Source of the DNA: an uncultured Eubacterium sp.
GTDB lineage: Bacteria > Bacillota > Clostridia > Lachnospirales > Lachnospiraceae
Length of the DNA: 64,000 nt
Reading direction: 5' to 3'
Assembly (NCBI GenBank): GCA_910577295.1
Contig: CAJTLS010000003.1
Coordinates: 73,640 to 137,639 of the forward strand
Shown: piece by piece, positions 33,469-41,764 of the stretch
How positions within the stretch are numbered: position 1 is the first letter of the stretch
Layout: each line of letters opens with the position of its first letter
The notes under the pieces: model-generated
What the model was told of the DNA's origin: nothing
Databases searched by the model: none
What the model saw: only the letters and a program-made list of their open reading frames with translations
Position numbers and translations under genes: made by a program

Positions 33469-34971
33469 ATGAACATGAAGACAACGAGTAAATACTCACT
33501 GGTGCTGCTTCTCATCATCGCTCTGCTGGTAGGCTTCCTGCCATTGACCGGAGCAACTCCGGTCAATGCAGTCAGTTATGGCCTGAATAATCCGAGGACG
33601 GATAATGAGAGAGTCACCACTTGGGACTGTATATGGTTCGGGAACTACTGGCAGGAGGATACAAACGGGGATGGCATAGCAGACAAAAGTGATGACAAAA
33701 CCCCCATCAAATGGCGGGTGCTGTCGGTAGAAAACGATGATGCATTTCTGGTGGCAGATAAAAATTTGGATTACCAGAGGTACAGTGATGCAGATACAGA
33801 TATTACGTGGGAGACCTGCACAATGCGAAGTTGGCTGAACGGCTATGGGGCGGAAAAGAACAAAGATGGGAAAGACTACAGTGACAATAACTTTCTTGCT
33901 AATGCATTTTCGGCGGGTGAGCAATCGGCTATACGGATTACAAATATAGCAAATAATGACAATCCTAAGTACGGAACAGCAGGTGGCAACGATACGATGG
34001 ACAAAGTATATTTGCTGTCTGCGGACGAGGTGTCGAATCGGCAGTATGGGTTTATCTCTTCTTATGGCAGTGACAACGCAAGGATGGCAGTAAATACAGC
34101 TTACACAGCGGGTGGAGGAGAGTTTGGGGGAGAATATATGAGTAGCGCTGGAACCGCAGGCGATTGGTGGCTCCGGTCGCCAGGCATTGATAGGGGACTC
34201 GCTTCTTTTGTCTATGGCAATGGTTATGTCAATATAGATGGTAATTATGTCATCTACGATTATGCTTACGCTGTCCGTCCGGCGTTGCATTTAAATTTAT
34301 CATCTGATTTAAGCTGGTCATATGCCGGCAGTGTGACCTCGGAGGGGGAAGAGATTCAGACAGCGCCTCCGACGCTAGACATTGCAGTCAGTCCGACCCC
34401 GACAGAACAGCCGAACAATACGACAGAAGATACCAAACCAACGGAGAAGTCAAATATGCAAAATGGTCTGTTGAAAGGAACGGTACTGAAAGATAAGAAA
34501 AATAATGTATCTTACCGAGTACTTGCACAGGACAGGGTGGAATTTTACAAAGCTGACAATAAGGCAACAACAAAAATTGTTATTCCGTTCACTGTGTTAA
34601 TGGATGGAGTGAAATTTAAAGTAACAAACATATCGGACAATGCTTTTAATGGATGCAAAAAGCTAAAATCCGTAACCATAGGCAAGTTCGTTACTACAAT
34701 CGGAAATAAAGCATTCGCTAAGTGTACATCATTAAAGAAGATAGTGATTCCGTCAGGAGTAACTAAGATTGGAAAGAAAGCATTTTACGGGTGTAAAAGA
34801 TTAAAATCCATAACTATTAAGACTAAAAAGCTAACAGGCAAATCGGTTGGAATACGGGCATTTAAGGGGATTCACAAGAAAGCAGTGATTAAAGCGCCTA
34901 AAAAACAAAAGAAAACATATACAAAGTGGTTGAAGAAGAAAGGGATAACGAAGAAAATGAAAATTAAGTAA
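33469..34971 (+). CDS. Secreted protein with DUF6273-like domain and BspA-type leucine-rich repeats
   Basis: The 500-residue protein has a signal peptide (about residues 1-33). A domain of about 260 residues (IWFGNYWQEDTNGDG, IKWRVLSVEND, WWLRSPG, AYAVRPALHLN) resembles DUF6273. After a Thr/Pro-rich linker (about 305-330) come BspA-like LRR_5 repeats (FNGCKKLKSVTIG, FAKCTSLKKIVIPSGVTKIG, FYGCKRLKSITI). A basic tail ends the protein. There is no sortase motif; the basic tail could hold it to wall polymers. Such proteins often bind host or plant surfaces. GAGGAGG precedes the ATG by 5 bp. The 250 bp upstream show no clear regulatory site. Confidence 0.82.
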   Translation: MNMKTTSKYSLVLLLIIALLVGFLPLTGATPVNAVSYGLNNPRTDNERVTTWDCIWFGNYWQEDTNGDGIADKSDDKTPIKWRVLSVENDDAFLVADKNLDYQRYSDADTDITWETCTMRSWLNGYGAEKNKDGKDYSDNNFLANAFSAGEQSAIRITNIANNDNPKYGTAGGNDTMDKVYLLSADEVSNRQYGFISSYGSDNARMAVNTAYTAGGGEFGGEYMSSAGTAGDWWLRSPGIDRGLASFVYGNGYVNIDGNYVIYDYAYAVRPALHLNLSSDLSWSYAGSVTSEGEEIQTAPPTLDIAVSPTPTEQPNNTTEDTKPTEKSNMQNGLLKGTVLKDKKNNVSYRVLAQDRVEFYKADNKATTKIVIPFTVLMDGVKFKVTNISDNAFNGCKKLKSVTIGKFVTTIGNKAFAKCTSLKKIVIPSGVTKIGKKAFYGCKRLKSITIKTKKLTGKSVGIRAFKGIHKKAVIKAPKKQKKTYTKWLKKKGITKKMKIK

Positions 34972-34999
34972 GTAGTATATTTTTCGGGATATAGCAAAA

Positions 35000-35024
35000 G
35001 GGGCTGTCGGGGAATGACAGCCCC
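35000..35024 (+). terminator. GC-rich hairpin after the secreted LRR protein gene
   Basis: GGGGCTGTC pairs with GACAGCCCC around a 7-nt loop, 28 bp past the stop, followed by TCTATGG. The next 190 bp, up to the RES gene, hold a direct repeat GGTATCACGTGGTATCA (35031-35047) and a CCCTCT/AGAGGG hairpin (about 35069-35085), but no gene that I can support. Confidence 0.6.
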
Positions 35025-35218
35025 TCTATGGGTATCACGTGGTATCATTTATTTTGCAGTCCAAATCCCCCTCTTAAGCAGAGGGCCTATTCTTGCACCT
35101 TATATAATACCTCAACCACGCAATATCGATCTTATTGTTTGTTACAATTAGTGCATTTGAAGCAAAAGATTGTAGCGTTTTAAGGCAAGCTAAGAAATCA
35201 CATAGTCAGGGTATATGT

Positions 35219-36310
35219 TCACATAATTAAATGTTTTCTATAATCAATCGTATCAATTCCATACACTTCCGTATCTATACATTCAAACAAGTCCGGATCA
35301 AATAAAGCTAAATTATATCCAACACTATGCATTACGCTTTTATATTCGATACCAGCATATTCCGCAACATCATCATGGATAATACTCTTAACAAAATCTG
35401 TAATATATTGAGTCGGAACATAATCCAAGGCACTGTCGCTCCTTCTCATGATTTTACTCATTTCATCATTTATCTTTTTTAAATGTTCTTTGTTAATCGC
35501 ATATTCTAAACAATCCAATCCCTCTATAAAGGGACTAATTTGATTAATTTTCTTTAAATCAACAACAATTATATCTTTTTTCAATCTAAACTTTCCAACT
35601 GTTACATAATCATATGCACCAGCTCTCGCCTCATATATTGTAGTTTCAGCAGTATCCCCTAAATATAAACACCTAATCCCTCTTGCATTTGCTCTACCAT
35701 CTGTAGTTTTTTCAATCGGCGGTGCCCCCATTTCTTCAAGAGGAATCCCTTCTTCCGTCGAAATTCTGCACCGATAAAACATATCACCTGTCTTATAGGG
35801 TTTACGAATATATGAGCAAAATCGTTCCAACAAATCTAAATCTACATAATGAGTATGAAAACGATTCTTTATTTTTAATGCCTTCACAAAATCATCCCAA
35901 GAATTTGTAGTTAAAAGAGAATGTTTTGATAAATACTCTTGGTCATATAACTCCTGAATACCAACTGGTTGATCAAATAACTCTGCATTATATTCATACT
36001 TCTCTTTGCATATCGCAGTGATGATATTATATACATCTGCCTCGTCCTTTTTATTGAAAATGTTCCAGTTATTAATCAATTCACTCTTCAATAAACGAGT
36101 TTTCGATTTCGGATAGGAAGCAGGCAACAAAGAAGCCGGGGTGTATATGCTTATCAGTTCGTCAAACATCATACTTAGGTCTTCATACTTATCCGTATCA
36201 TATATATGTGCACTTTTACATTTACACAGTGGACAATCTCCAATCTCTGCTTTGTTTCGAATAACAGAGATAACTTCTGTGTCGCAAAAACATCTTTCGC
36301 AAATAATCAT
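35219..36310 (-). CDS. RES domain protein with N-terminal zinc-finger-like region
   Basis: The 363-residue protein begins with paired Cys motifs (CERC near residue 4 and CPLC-KC near 26-31) and a helical region. The C-terminal half is a RES domain: FYRCRIS, EMGAPP, RANARGIRCLYLGDT and AETTIYEARAG, holding the Arg and Glu residues used by RES toxins such as MbcT, which phosphorolyse NAD+. It is the last gene of a three-gene minus-strand cassette, 5 bp after sce7725. The region is clearly more AT-rich than the neighbours, suggesting transfer. A toxin acting in abortive infection is plausible but unproven. Confidence 0.8.
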   Translation of the reverse strand: MIICERCFCDTEVISVIRNKAEIGDCPLCKCKSAHIYDTDKYEDLSMMFDELISIYTPASLLPASYPKSKTRLLKSELINNWNIFNKKDEADVYNIITAICKEKYEYNAELFDQPVGIQELYDQEYLSKHSLLTTNSWDDFVKALKIKNRFHTHYVDLDLLERFCSYIRKPYKTGDMFYRCRISTEEGIPLEEMGAPPIEKTTDGRANARGIRCLYLGDTAETTIYEARAGAYDYVTVGKFRLKKDIIVVDLKKINQISPFIEGLDCLEYAINKEHLKKINDEMSKIMRRSDSALDYVPTQYITDFVKSIIHDDVAEYAGIEYKSVMHSVGYNLALFDPDLFECIDTEVYGIDTIDYRKHLIM

Positions 36311-36314
36311 AAAG

Positions 36315-37238
36315 CTACTCCTTATCCAAATATCTTCCTATCAACTCCAAATGATGCATAATAGATAATTTTTTCACTGTTCCCAAGCCCGGATAAGCCT
36401 CTCGGTTATATAAATGTTCAAACTCTTTCATAGCCACAGTATCAAGCTGTCTTTCCCCATTCCATGCCACTAGTTTCGACAACGCCTCTTGAAACTTTCC
36501 GGCAGGGTCACTTATATCATCATTTGAATCGGACACAAAATGCTTTATACGCAAACTATCATTTGTGTCAAAATATACAATATGTATTGCAACTGCGTAA
36601 GGAGCAAAACCCGTTTCATTATATTCCTCACCAACTACAGAATAATCAGCGAACCCTACATATCCATCTTCCAAATAGTACAAATGATCTTCTGAAAATG
36701 GTTCATCATCAATTTCTATATAATCATTATTTCTATCTTGTTTATTAAACCGATCTGCCAAAAGTACTCTGTTTTTTCTTATCTTTCTCCTAAACCCACT
36801 TTCATCCGGTATTAGATTGTACTTAACATCTGTTTCTGCAAAGTATGCTTCATAAACAAAAATTGCATCTTTGTCATCGCAAATTGTCCCCATATTATCC
36901 GCATATCTTTCGATAAACTTCTCTGGTTTCGAATTTATGCTTAGTAAATTCATAAAAAGTATATTATTATTTTCCTTCAGCCTTGCAGAGAAACTTTCCT
37001 TTAATTTCTGATTTTTCTCCTCCCTAGCGTCACTATTAAAACTCCCCACCTTAGGATTTGTAATGATAGCTATCTTTTTATTATTCGCTCCATATACTTC
37101 TATAGTTTTGATAAGCGTAGAAGATAATTTTACAGGTTCAATAATTGGCGTAATTCTACTACTCAAAACACCTTTTTCTGCCAATTCTCGTAATGCAATT
37201 AATTCAAATTGTCGTCCTCTCAAATAAGGAAAATACAT
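36315..37238 (-). CDS. sce7725 family protein (phage beta-protein-like)
   Basis: The 307-residue protein starts MYFPYLRGRQFELIALREL, the hallmark of the sce7725 family and of the related Beta-protein family of phages. It continues with SRITPIIEPVKL and an alpha/beta barrel-like pattern. Its biochemical role is not known to me. The ATG at 37238 has GGAGG 7 bp upstream, placed inside the end of the preceding gene; a start at 37253 is not needed. It lies between an sce7726 nuclease-like gene and a RES gene, all on one strand and tightly spaced. Confidence 0.82.
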   Translation of the reverse strand: MYFPYLRGRQFELIALRELAEKGVLSSRITPIIEPVKLSSTLIKTIEVYGANNKKIAIITNPKVGSFNSDAREEKNQKLKESFSARLKENNNILFMNLLSINSKPEKFIERYADNMGTICDDKDAIFVYEAYFAETDVKYNLIPDESGFRRKIRKNRVLLADRFNKQDRNNDYIEIDDEPFSEDHLYYLEDGYVGFADYSVVGEEYNETGFAPYAVAIHIVYFDTNDSLRIKHFVSDSNDDISDPAGKFQEALSKLVAWNGERQLDTVAMKEFEHLYNREAYPGLGTVKKLSIMHHLELIGRYLDKE

Positions 37239-37239
37239 A

Positions 37240-38100
37240 CTACGCACCTCCATATTGACTTTCTAAAAACACTTCCAGTTTCTGATAATCATTATATGTT
37301 AATTCCATAAAATACGCCAAAAACTTTAATTCATATGGAATCTTAACAAACGCCTCTTTCTCTAGTTGCATTCTCTTTTTTAATATTCTCAAAACAAGCA
37401 AATGTGACTCTTCTATCGTTATCTGTAAGAACATTTTCTTACAAGCAGAATAATATTTAAATTGCGTAACTTCTGGTAAATAACCATATCGCTGAACAAT
37501 TATATCTTCATATTCACTTTTTCTTAGTAATTTAAAAATAACCTCCTTGTTTAAATCATTGGTGTATCTTTGCGGGTTTTGAACTGTACCCAACTTCCCG
37601 TTTTTTCGTAATACATAAATACCCACTGGCTTATCAATACTTTCCAGCATTTTCTGTAACTGTTGTAGATTTTTCTCATAAGTAACTATAGCTACATGGT
37701 CAAATGCCTTATAATAGTCATCTATCTGAGAATTTAGCCTATCTAAATTATCCAATTCCGTTTTTATTTCATATACAACAGCCTTTCCATTTATTAATAC
37801 AAAATCCGCTTTAGATTTAGCAATCGCCACTTCCGTTAAAGCAGTTGTCGTGTTAACACTGTGCACACCTAACAGCAACTTATTCAACAAAGTATTCTTA
37901 TAAAAGTATTCGTTTCGATAATTATTTTTTAGTTCACAATAAATTTCGCTTATTAATTCCCGATTATTCTTTTGGTCCGCATCACTTGTATAACGTCTTA
38001 CTACTGACGAATACACATTATCCACTTTTCCATCTATAAAGTGGCGGAGCATGTTGCGGGTAAATATTCTATTTAAATTACTCATTTTATTTGCTTCCAT
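37240..38100 (-). CDS. sce7726 family protein, PD-(D/E)XK nuclease-like
   Basis: The 286-residue protein has a nuclease-like core: ADFVLINGKAVVYEIKTELDNL gives the D-x(n)-E-x-K signature of PD-(D/E)XK enzymes around residues 95-115. The N-terminus (LNRIFTRNMLRHFI) and overall length match the sce7726 family, usually encoded next to sce7725. The start at 38100 has AAGGAGG 8 bp upstream; a GTG at 38109 is too close. It heads the cassette, with the stop 1 bp before the sce7725 start. Possible roles are restriction of foreign DNA or partner of a toxin. Confidence 0.82.
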   Translation of the reverse strand: MEANKMSNLNRIFTRNMLRHFIDGKVDNVYSSVVRRYTSDADQKNNRELISEIYCELKNNYRNEYFYKNTLLNKLLLGVHSVNTTTALTEVAIAKSKADFVLINGKAVVYEIKTELDNLDRLNSQIDDYYKAFDHVAIVTYEKNLQQLQKMLESIDKPVGIYVLRKNGKLGTVQNPQRYTNDLNKEVIFKLLRKSEYEDIIVQRYGYLPEVTQFKYYSACKKMFLQITIEESHLLVLRILKKRMQLEKEAFVKIPYELKFLAYFMELTYNDYQKLEVFLESQYGGA

Positions 38101-38208
38101 CAGCTCCACCTCCTTCCAGTGCTTGATTATTTAATTATACGATACCATACTTCTTTGTAAATTCAAATATGATTTTTCAAATCATTTCAGCATACTTTAT
38201 TAAATTTA

Positions 38209-38529
38209 CTATACATCTGAAAACCTTCCCTTGCTTCTGTCCATGTAATATACATACCAAACACTGTCATATATTTGTACCCTTGTTTTTTCTGATACTT
38301 TGATTTTTGTTGCCGCCTGACTGAACTCATAGTCACTATTGCCATCATCACCAGTACCTGCAAGTACCAGCTCACCAACTTCACAAGAATAGTGCTGTGG
38401 CTTAAGTTCCCTGCGGCTTTTTGCAATCTTGTTTTTCTCGTATTGTTTTACTACATAAATACCCCATAACTTGCAAGTAAGTAAAATGAATAAGCAGAAT
38501 CCGATTGCAATAATGATTTCGTAATTCAT
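38209..38529 (-). CDS. Small membrane-anchored protein, unknown
   Basis: The 106-residue protein has one N-terminal membrane segment (IIIAIGFCLFILLTCKLWGIYVV) and a soluble C-terminal part with beta-strand character (ATKIKVSEKTRVQIYDSVWYVYY). GAGGAAAG precedes the ATG, which overlaps the stop of the small gene at 38526 (ATGA). It is upstream of the sce7726 gene on the same strand, 109 bp away, in AT-rich DNA. No family recognised. Confidence 0.65.
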   Translation of the reverse strand: MNYEIIIAIGFCLFILLTCKLWGIYVVKQYEKNKIAKSRRELKPQHYSCEVGELVLAGTGDDGNSDYEFSQAATKIKVSEKTRVQIYDSVWYVYYMDRSKGRFSDV

Positions 38530-38669
38530 AGGCTTTCCTCTGTTTCGTCTTCTTTTTTTATGTTTAATTTATGATCTCCGTATACAACATACAAAGGTGC
38601 AGCTACCAGTAATATGGAAAATAACTTTCCGCAAATATTTGTTGTAAAAGCTGGGTATGTGTTAATCAT
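38526..38669 (-). CDS. Tiny membrane protein coupled to the 106-residue gene
   Basis: A 47-codon frame encodes a peptide with one hydrophobic helix (LFSILLVAAPLYVVYG) and a charged tail (KKEDETEE). Its stop overlaps the start of the next gene in an ATGA, typical of translational coupling. The upstream Shine-Dalgarno is weak (TTGGA). A pair of small membrane proteins beside a putative defence cassette is reminiscent of immunity or effector genes. Confidence 0.5.
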   Translation of the reverse strand: MINTYPAFTTNICGKLFSILLVAAPLYVVYGDHKLNIKKEDETEESL

Positions 38670-38786
38670 TCCAATTCAATAAATAGTTACAATTATAACG
38701 TTTTTGTCTAGTTTATGCAAGGAATTTTTATAGGTTACTGTATGCACGAATGCTTGCCCTGTTCCCGACTTGCAGGAATTAAATAT

Positions 38787-38833
38787 AACAGTATAAAACA
38801 GTTGACAACTGTTCTTGTCTGTTATATACTGTT
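38787..38833 (+). promoter_or_regulatory. Promoter with nested palindromes, probable GntR operator
   Basis: TTGACA (38802-38807) and TATACT (38825-38830) are 17 bp apart. The -35 is the centre of the perfect palindrome AACAGTTG-A-CAACTGTT (38797-38813), and AACAGTATA (38787-38795) mirrors TATACTGTT at the -10. Such an overlap predicts tight repression, presumably by the GntR protein encoded 52 bp downstream. Confidence 0.8.
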
Positions 38834-38885
38834 ATACAGAAAGAGAAAGCGCGCTCTTTACTATAAGAATTAGGGGAAAGGCAAT

Positions 38886-39257
38886 ATGCACATTATTGTA
38901 AACAATACATCCATGGTGCCCATTTATGAGCAGATTATGGAGCAGATTAAGGTTGGCATTGTGAGCGGTGAGCTGGTGGAAGATACGATGCTCCCTTCTG
39001 TGAGAGCACTGTCCAAGGAGTTAAAAATCAGTGCCCTTACAGTCAAAAAGGCCTATGATAATCTGGAGCAGGAGGGTTTTACCGTAACCGTTCATGGAAA
39101 GGGAACGTTCGTAGCTGCCGCCAATCCCGAGCGGATGAAAGAGGAATGGCAGAAAGAAGTAGAAAAGGATTTGGAGCAGACGATTGCCAAGGCGAGGCGG
39201 TGCGGCCTGACGGAGAAGGAAATCCGTGGTCTGTTTGAAATCCTTATGAGTGAATGA
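38886..39257 (+). CDS. GntR family regulator, YtrA subfamily
   Basis: The 123-residue protein has a winged helix (MVPIYEQIMEQIKVGIVSGEL ... LPSVRALSKELKISALTVKKAYDNLEQEG ... GKGTFVA) and only a short C-terminal helix, the YtrA subtype. YtrA regulators repress ABC-2 exporter operons and respond to cell-wall stress. It leads such an operon here, and its promoter holds strong palindromes, so autorepression is likely. Confidence 0.93.
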   Translation: MHIIVNNTSMVPIYEQIMEQIKVGIVSGELVEDTMLPSVRALSKELKISALTVKKAYDNLEQEGFTVTVHGKGTFVAAANPERMKEEWQKEVEKDLEQTIAKARRCGLTEKEIRGLFEILMSE

Positions 39258-39295
39258 ACAATGGTGTTTACTGTGATTGGGAATGGAGGATAAGT

Positions 39296-40147
39296 ATGCT
39301 GAAAATAGAAAATCTAAGAAAGAGTTATGATGATTTTACGCTGAATTGCAGCATGGAGGTCAGAAGCGGCTGTGTTACCGGTCTGATTGGCCGCAATGGG
39401 GCGGGAAAGAGTACGACTTTTAAGGCGGCGCTAAATCTCATTCATCCGGACGATGGTTCGATACAAATATTTGGCGCAGAGGTTTCCTCACTTTTGCCTG
39501 CTGACAGGGAGCGCTTGGGAGTAGTGTTATCGGATTCCGGATTTAGCTCCTATCTGACAATTCGTGATATCGCCCATATTTTAAAGGCGATGTATAAGAA
39601 GTTCAATTTGCAGCAATTTACAGAGCAGTGCAAAAAGTATGAGCTGCCGCTGAACAAGAAGCTCAAAGATTTTTCAACCGGAATGAAAGCAAAATTAAAG
39701 ATTCTCATTGCCCTGAGCCATGAGGCAGATTTGTTGATTTTGGATGAGCCGACTGTGGGACTGGACGTTATCGCCCGTGAAGAAGTGCTCGGGTTGCTGC
39801 GGGCTTATATGGAAGAGGACGAGAGGCGTACGATTCTCATTAGTTCTCATATCTCATCGGATTTAGAGGGATTTTGTGATGATTTTTACATGATAAACGA
39901 GGGTAGTATTGTGATGCATGAGGAGACAGACCGTCTTCTTGACAATTATGCGCTGTTGAAAGTCAGTTTGCAGCAGTTTGAGCGGCTTGACAAGCGATAT
40001 ATAAAGAAATATGAGAAAGAGACTTACGGATATCGGTGTCTGACCGATGAGAAACAATTTTATCTGGAAAATTATCCAGAGATTGTTGTTGAAAAAGGGA
40101 ATATGGATGACTTGATGATACTTATGATTGGGGGAAGTGAATTATGA
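39296..40147 (+). CDS. ABC transporter ATP-binding protein (ABC-2 exporter)
   Basis: The 283-residue ATPase has Walker A GRNGAGKST (about residues 37-45), a degenerate signature FSTGMKAKLKI, Walker B LLILDEPTVGLD, and the switch His in ISSHI. It pairs with the permease gene that overlaps its end by 4 bp. The ATG at 39296 has GGAGG upstream; the 14 extra in-frame residues from 39254 are unlikely. The substrate is not evident. Confidence 0.93.
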   Translation: MLKIENLRKSYDDFTLNCSMEVRSGCVTGLIGRNGAGKSTTFKAALNLIHPDDGSIQIFGAEVSSLLPADRERLGVVLSDSGFSSYLTIRDIAHILKAMYKKFNLQQFTEQCKKYELPLNKKLKDFSTGMKAKLKILIALSHEADLLILDEPTVGLDVIAREEVLGLLRAYMEEDERRTILISSHISSDLEGFCDDFYMINEGSIVMHEETDRLLDNYALLKVSLQQFERLDKRYIKKYEKETYGYRCLTDEKQFYLENYPEIVVEKGNMDDLMILMIGGSEL

Positions 40148-40797
40148 AAGGATTGCTAATTAAAGATTTTCGATTATTACTACAGCAAAAATATTTTTTG
40201 CTCATTATGTTATTGGCTGCGATAGTTCTTAATTTTCAAATAGGTGAAGCGTTTGCCATTGGTTATCTGACTTCTGTCTGTTCTTTTTTTGCCATAAGCA
40301 GTGCAATCTATGATGAAAGCGAAAATGGATACCCGTTTCTTTTGACGCTTCCTGTAATGCGGGAAACATTTGTCAGGGAAAAGTACGTGTTCGCCGTCCT
40401 GTGCAACATTGGTACGTGGTTAATAGCCGTTCTTATGGCAGGCACATCAAAAATAATAAGTGAGGGCAGCTTTCCGGAGATAAAATTCCATTCTGGTATT
40501 GTTTTGGTGATTCCGCTCTTTCTTGTTTTTGCAGCCATCGTATTTCCGTTTCAGTTTAAGTTTGGCGCAGATAGGGGAAAATTCGTTTTTTTAATAGCGT
40601 TGGGTGTTATATTTCTAATTGGATATGTGGCTTCAAAGGTTTTTGCCGCTTTGGGGTTTGACTGGGAGAGGATGTTTGATTCGCTGTCTATATTGTGGGG
40701 TGGGATGACAGAGTTGCTTATTTTTGTTGCCTCGGCTGTGATAGTTCTCGTTTCCTGCGGCATAAGTGGTAACATTATGAAGAAAAGGGAATTTTAG
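40144..40797 (+). CDS. ABC-2 type permease
   Basis: The 217-residue protein has six hydrophobic segments and begins MKGLLIKDFRLLLQQKYF, the usual start of ABC-2 permeases in YtrA-type operons. It overlaps the ATPase gene by 4 bp. Together they form an exporter of unknown substrate controlled by the GntR protein. Confidence 0.87.
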   Translation: MKGLLIKDFRLLLQQKYFLLIMLLAAIVLNFQIGEAFAIGYLTSVCSFFAISSAIYDESENGYPFLLTLPVMRETFVREKYVFAVLCNIGTWLIAVLMAGTSKIISEGSFPEIKFHSGIVLVIPLFLVFAAIVFPFQFKFGADRGKFVFLIALGVIFLIGYVASKVFAALGFDWERMFDSLSILWGGMTELLIFVASAVIVLVSCGISGNIMKKREF

Positions 40798-40831
40798 AGG
40801 AGCAGGGATTATTACAAAGGGAGAATGACGA

Positions 40832-41680
40832 ATGGAATTTTTTCAGATATACCGTCCAATCACAGGAACTCCTTTTCAGTGTGATGACAGTTATCGGGAA
40901 TACGAGCCTTGTGAGGCGCTGAAACCTTATGTCAGGTGTTTTTGGGGAAGTCGGCGGCCTTATCGGGAAGAAAAGGGAGAATACGGGGTGTCGACAGTTA
41001 TTCCCGATACGTGTATGGACATTATTTTTGACGTTAATTTTACGGATAATTATATAAACAGCAGCTTTTGCGGTATTAATGACAGCAGTTTTCATTCGGA
41101 TAAAAAAGTTGAAAAAAGTTGTGTTGTCTCCACCTTTGCAGTTCGCTTTTATGCGTGGAGCGCAGTATTTTTCGCAGAAGAATCCATGAGCGGGGTAAAG
41201 AACGGATTTTTTGATGCCGACAGCCACTTTTCATCTATCCGAAAGGAAATAGCGCCCTTATTGTTTGATATCACGTCTATAAATGAGCGCATTCCATTAG
41301 TCGAGACCGTTTTAATGCGGCATCTGAAGCCGGAGCGGAAAGACCGTATCGTTACGGAAGCAGTCGGCGAGATTCTGCGCCACAGGGGAAATCTGCGGAT
41401 GGACAGGCTGGCAGGCGAGATTCATGTCAGTAACCGGCAGATAGAGCGTGTCTTTAAGCAAAATACGGGCGTTTCGCCGAAGACGTTATCATCGCTGATA
41501 CGGTATCAGTATGTGTGGCGGGAAGCACTTTTTCAGAGAAATTTTCAAATGCAGGACGCAGTCGGCAAATTCGGTTATACTGACCAGTCGCATTTGATAA
41601 GGGAATTTAAGAAGTTTCATTCGCTATCCATTCGCAAAGCTCTGGAGAATGCCAGAAAAGATGTCGGTTTTTTACAATAA
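40832..41680 (+). CDS. AraC family transcriptional regulator
   Basis: The 282-residue protein has an N-terminal sensing domain (residues 1-170) of the type seen as DUF6597 (YEPCEALKPYVRCFWG, VIPDTCMDIIFDV, VRFYAWSAVFF) and a C-terminal AraC/HTH_18 pair of helix-turn-helices (LRMDRLAGEIHVSNRQIERVFKQNTG ... DAVGKFGYTDQSHLIREFKKF). It follows the ABC genes by 34 bp, with AAAGGGAG upstream of its ATG. Targets unknown. Confidence 0.9.
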   Translation: MEFFQIYRPITGTPFQCDDSYREYEPCEALKPYVRCFWGSRRPYREEKGEYGVSTVIPDTCMDIIFDVNFTDNYINSSFCGINDSSFHSDKKVEKSCVVSTFAVRFYAWSAVFFAEESMSGVKNGFFDADSHFSSIRKEIAPLLFDITSINERIPLVETVLMRHLKPERKDRIVTEAVGEILRHRGNLRMDRLAGEIHVSNRQIERVFKQNTGVSPKTLSSLIRYQYVWREALFQRNFQMQDAVGKFGYTDQSHLIREFKKFHSLSIRKALENARKDVGFLQ

Positions 41681-41764
41681 AAAATTCGGATGCCATGCTA
41701 TAATATGCAAATACAAATATAAAGCAAAAAGGCAGCAGCTTATTTTGCAGAATGGAGGAAGATT

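Noticed and set aside
35031..35218. Attachment site or integrase remnant at the edge of the AT-rich cassette
   Set aside because: A short direct repeat and hairpin are present, but no tRNA end, integrase or matching repeat on the other side was found.
36279..36300. TGTCGCAAA-like pair similar to the LytTR operator
   Set aside because: It lies inside the RES gene's coding start, the TCGCAAA units are 15 bp apart instead of 21, and no promoter follows.
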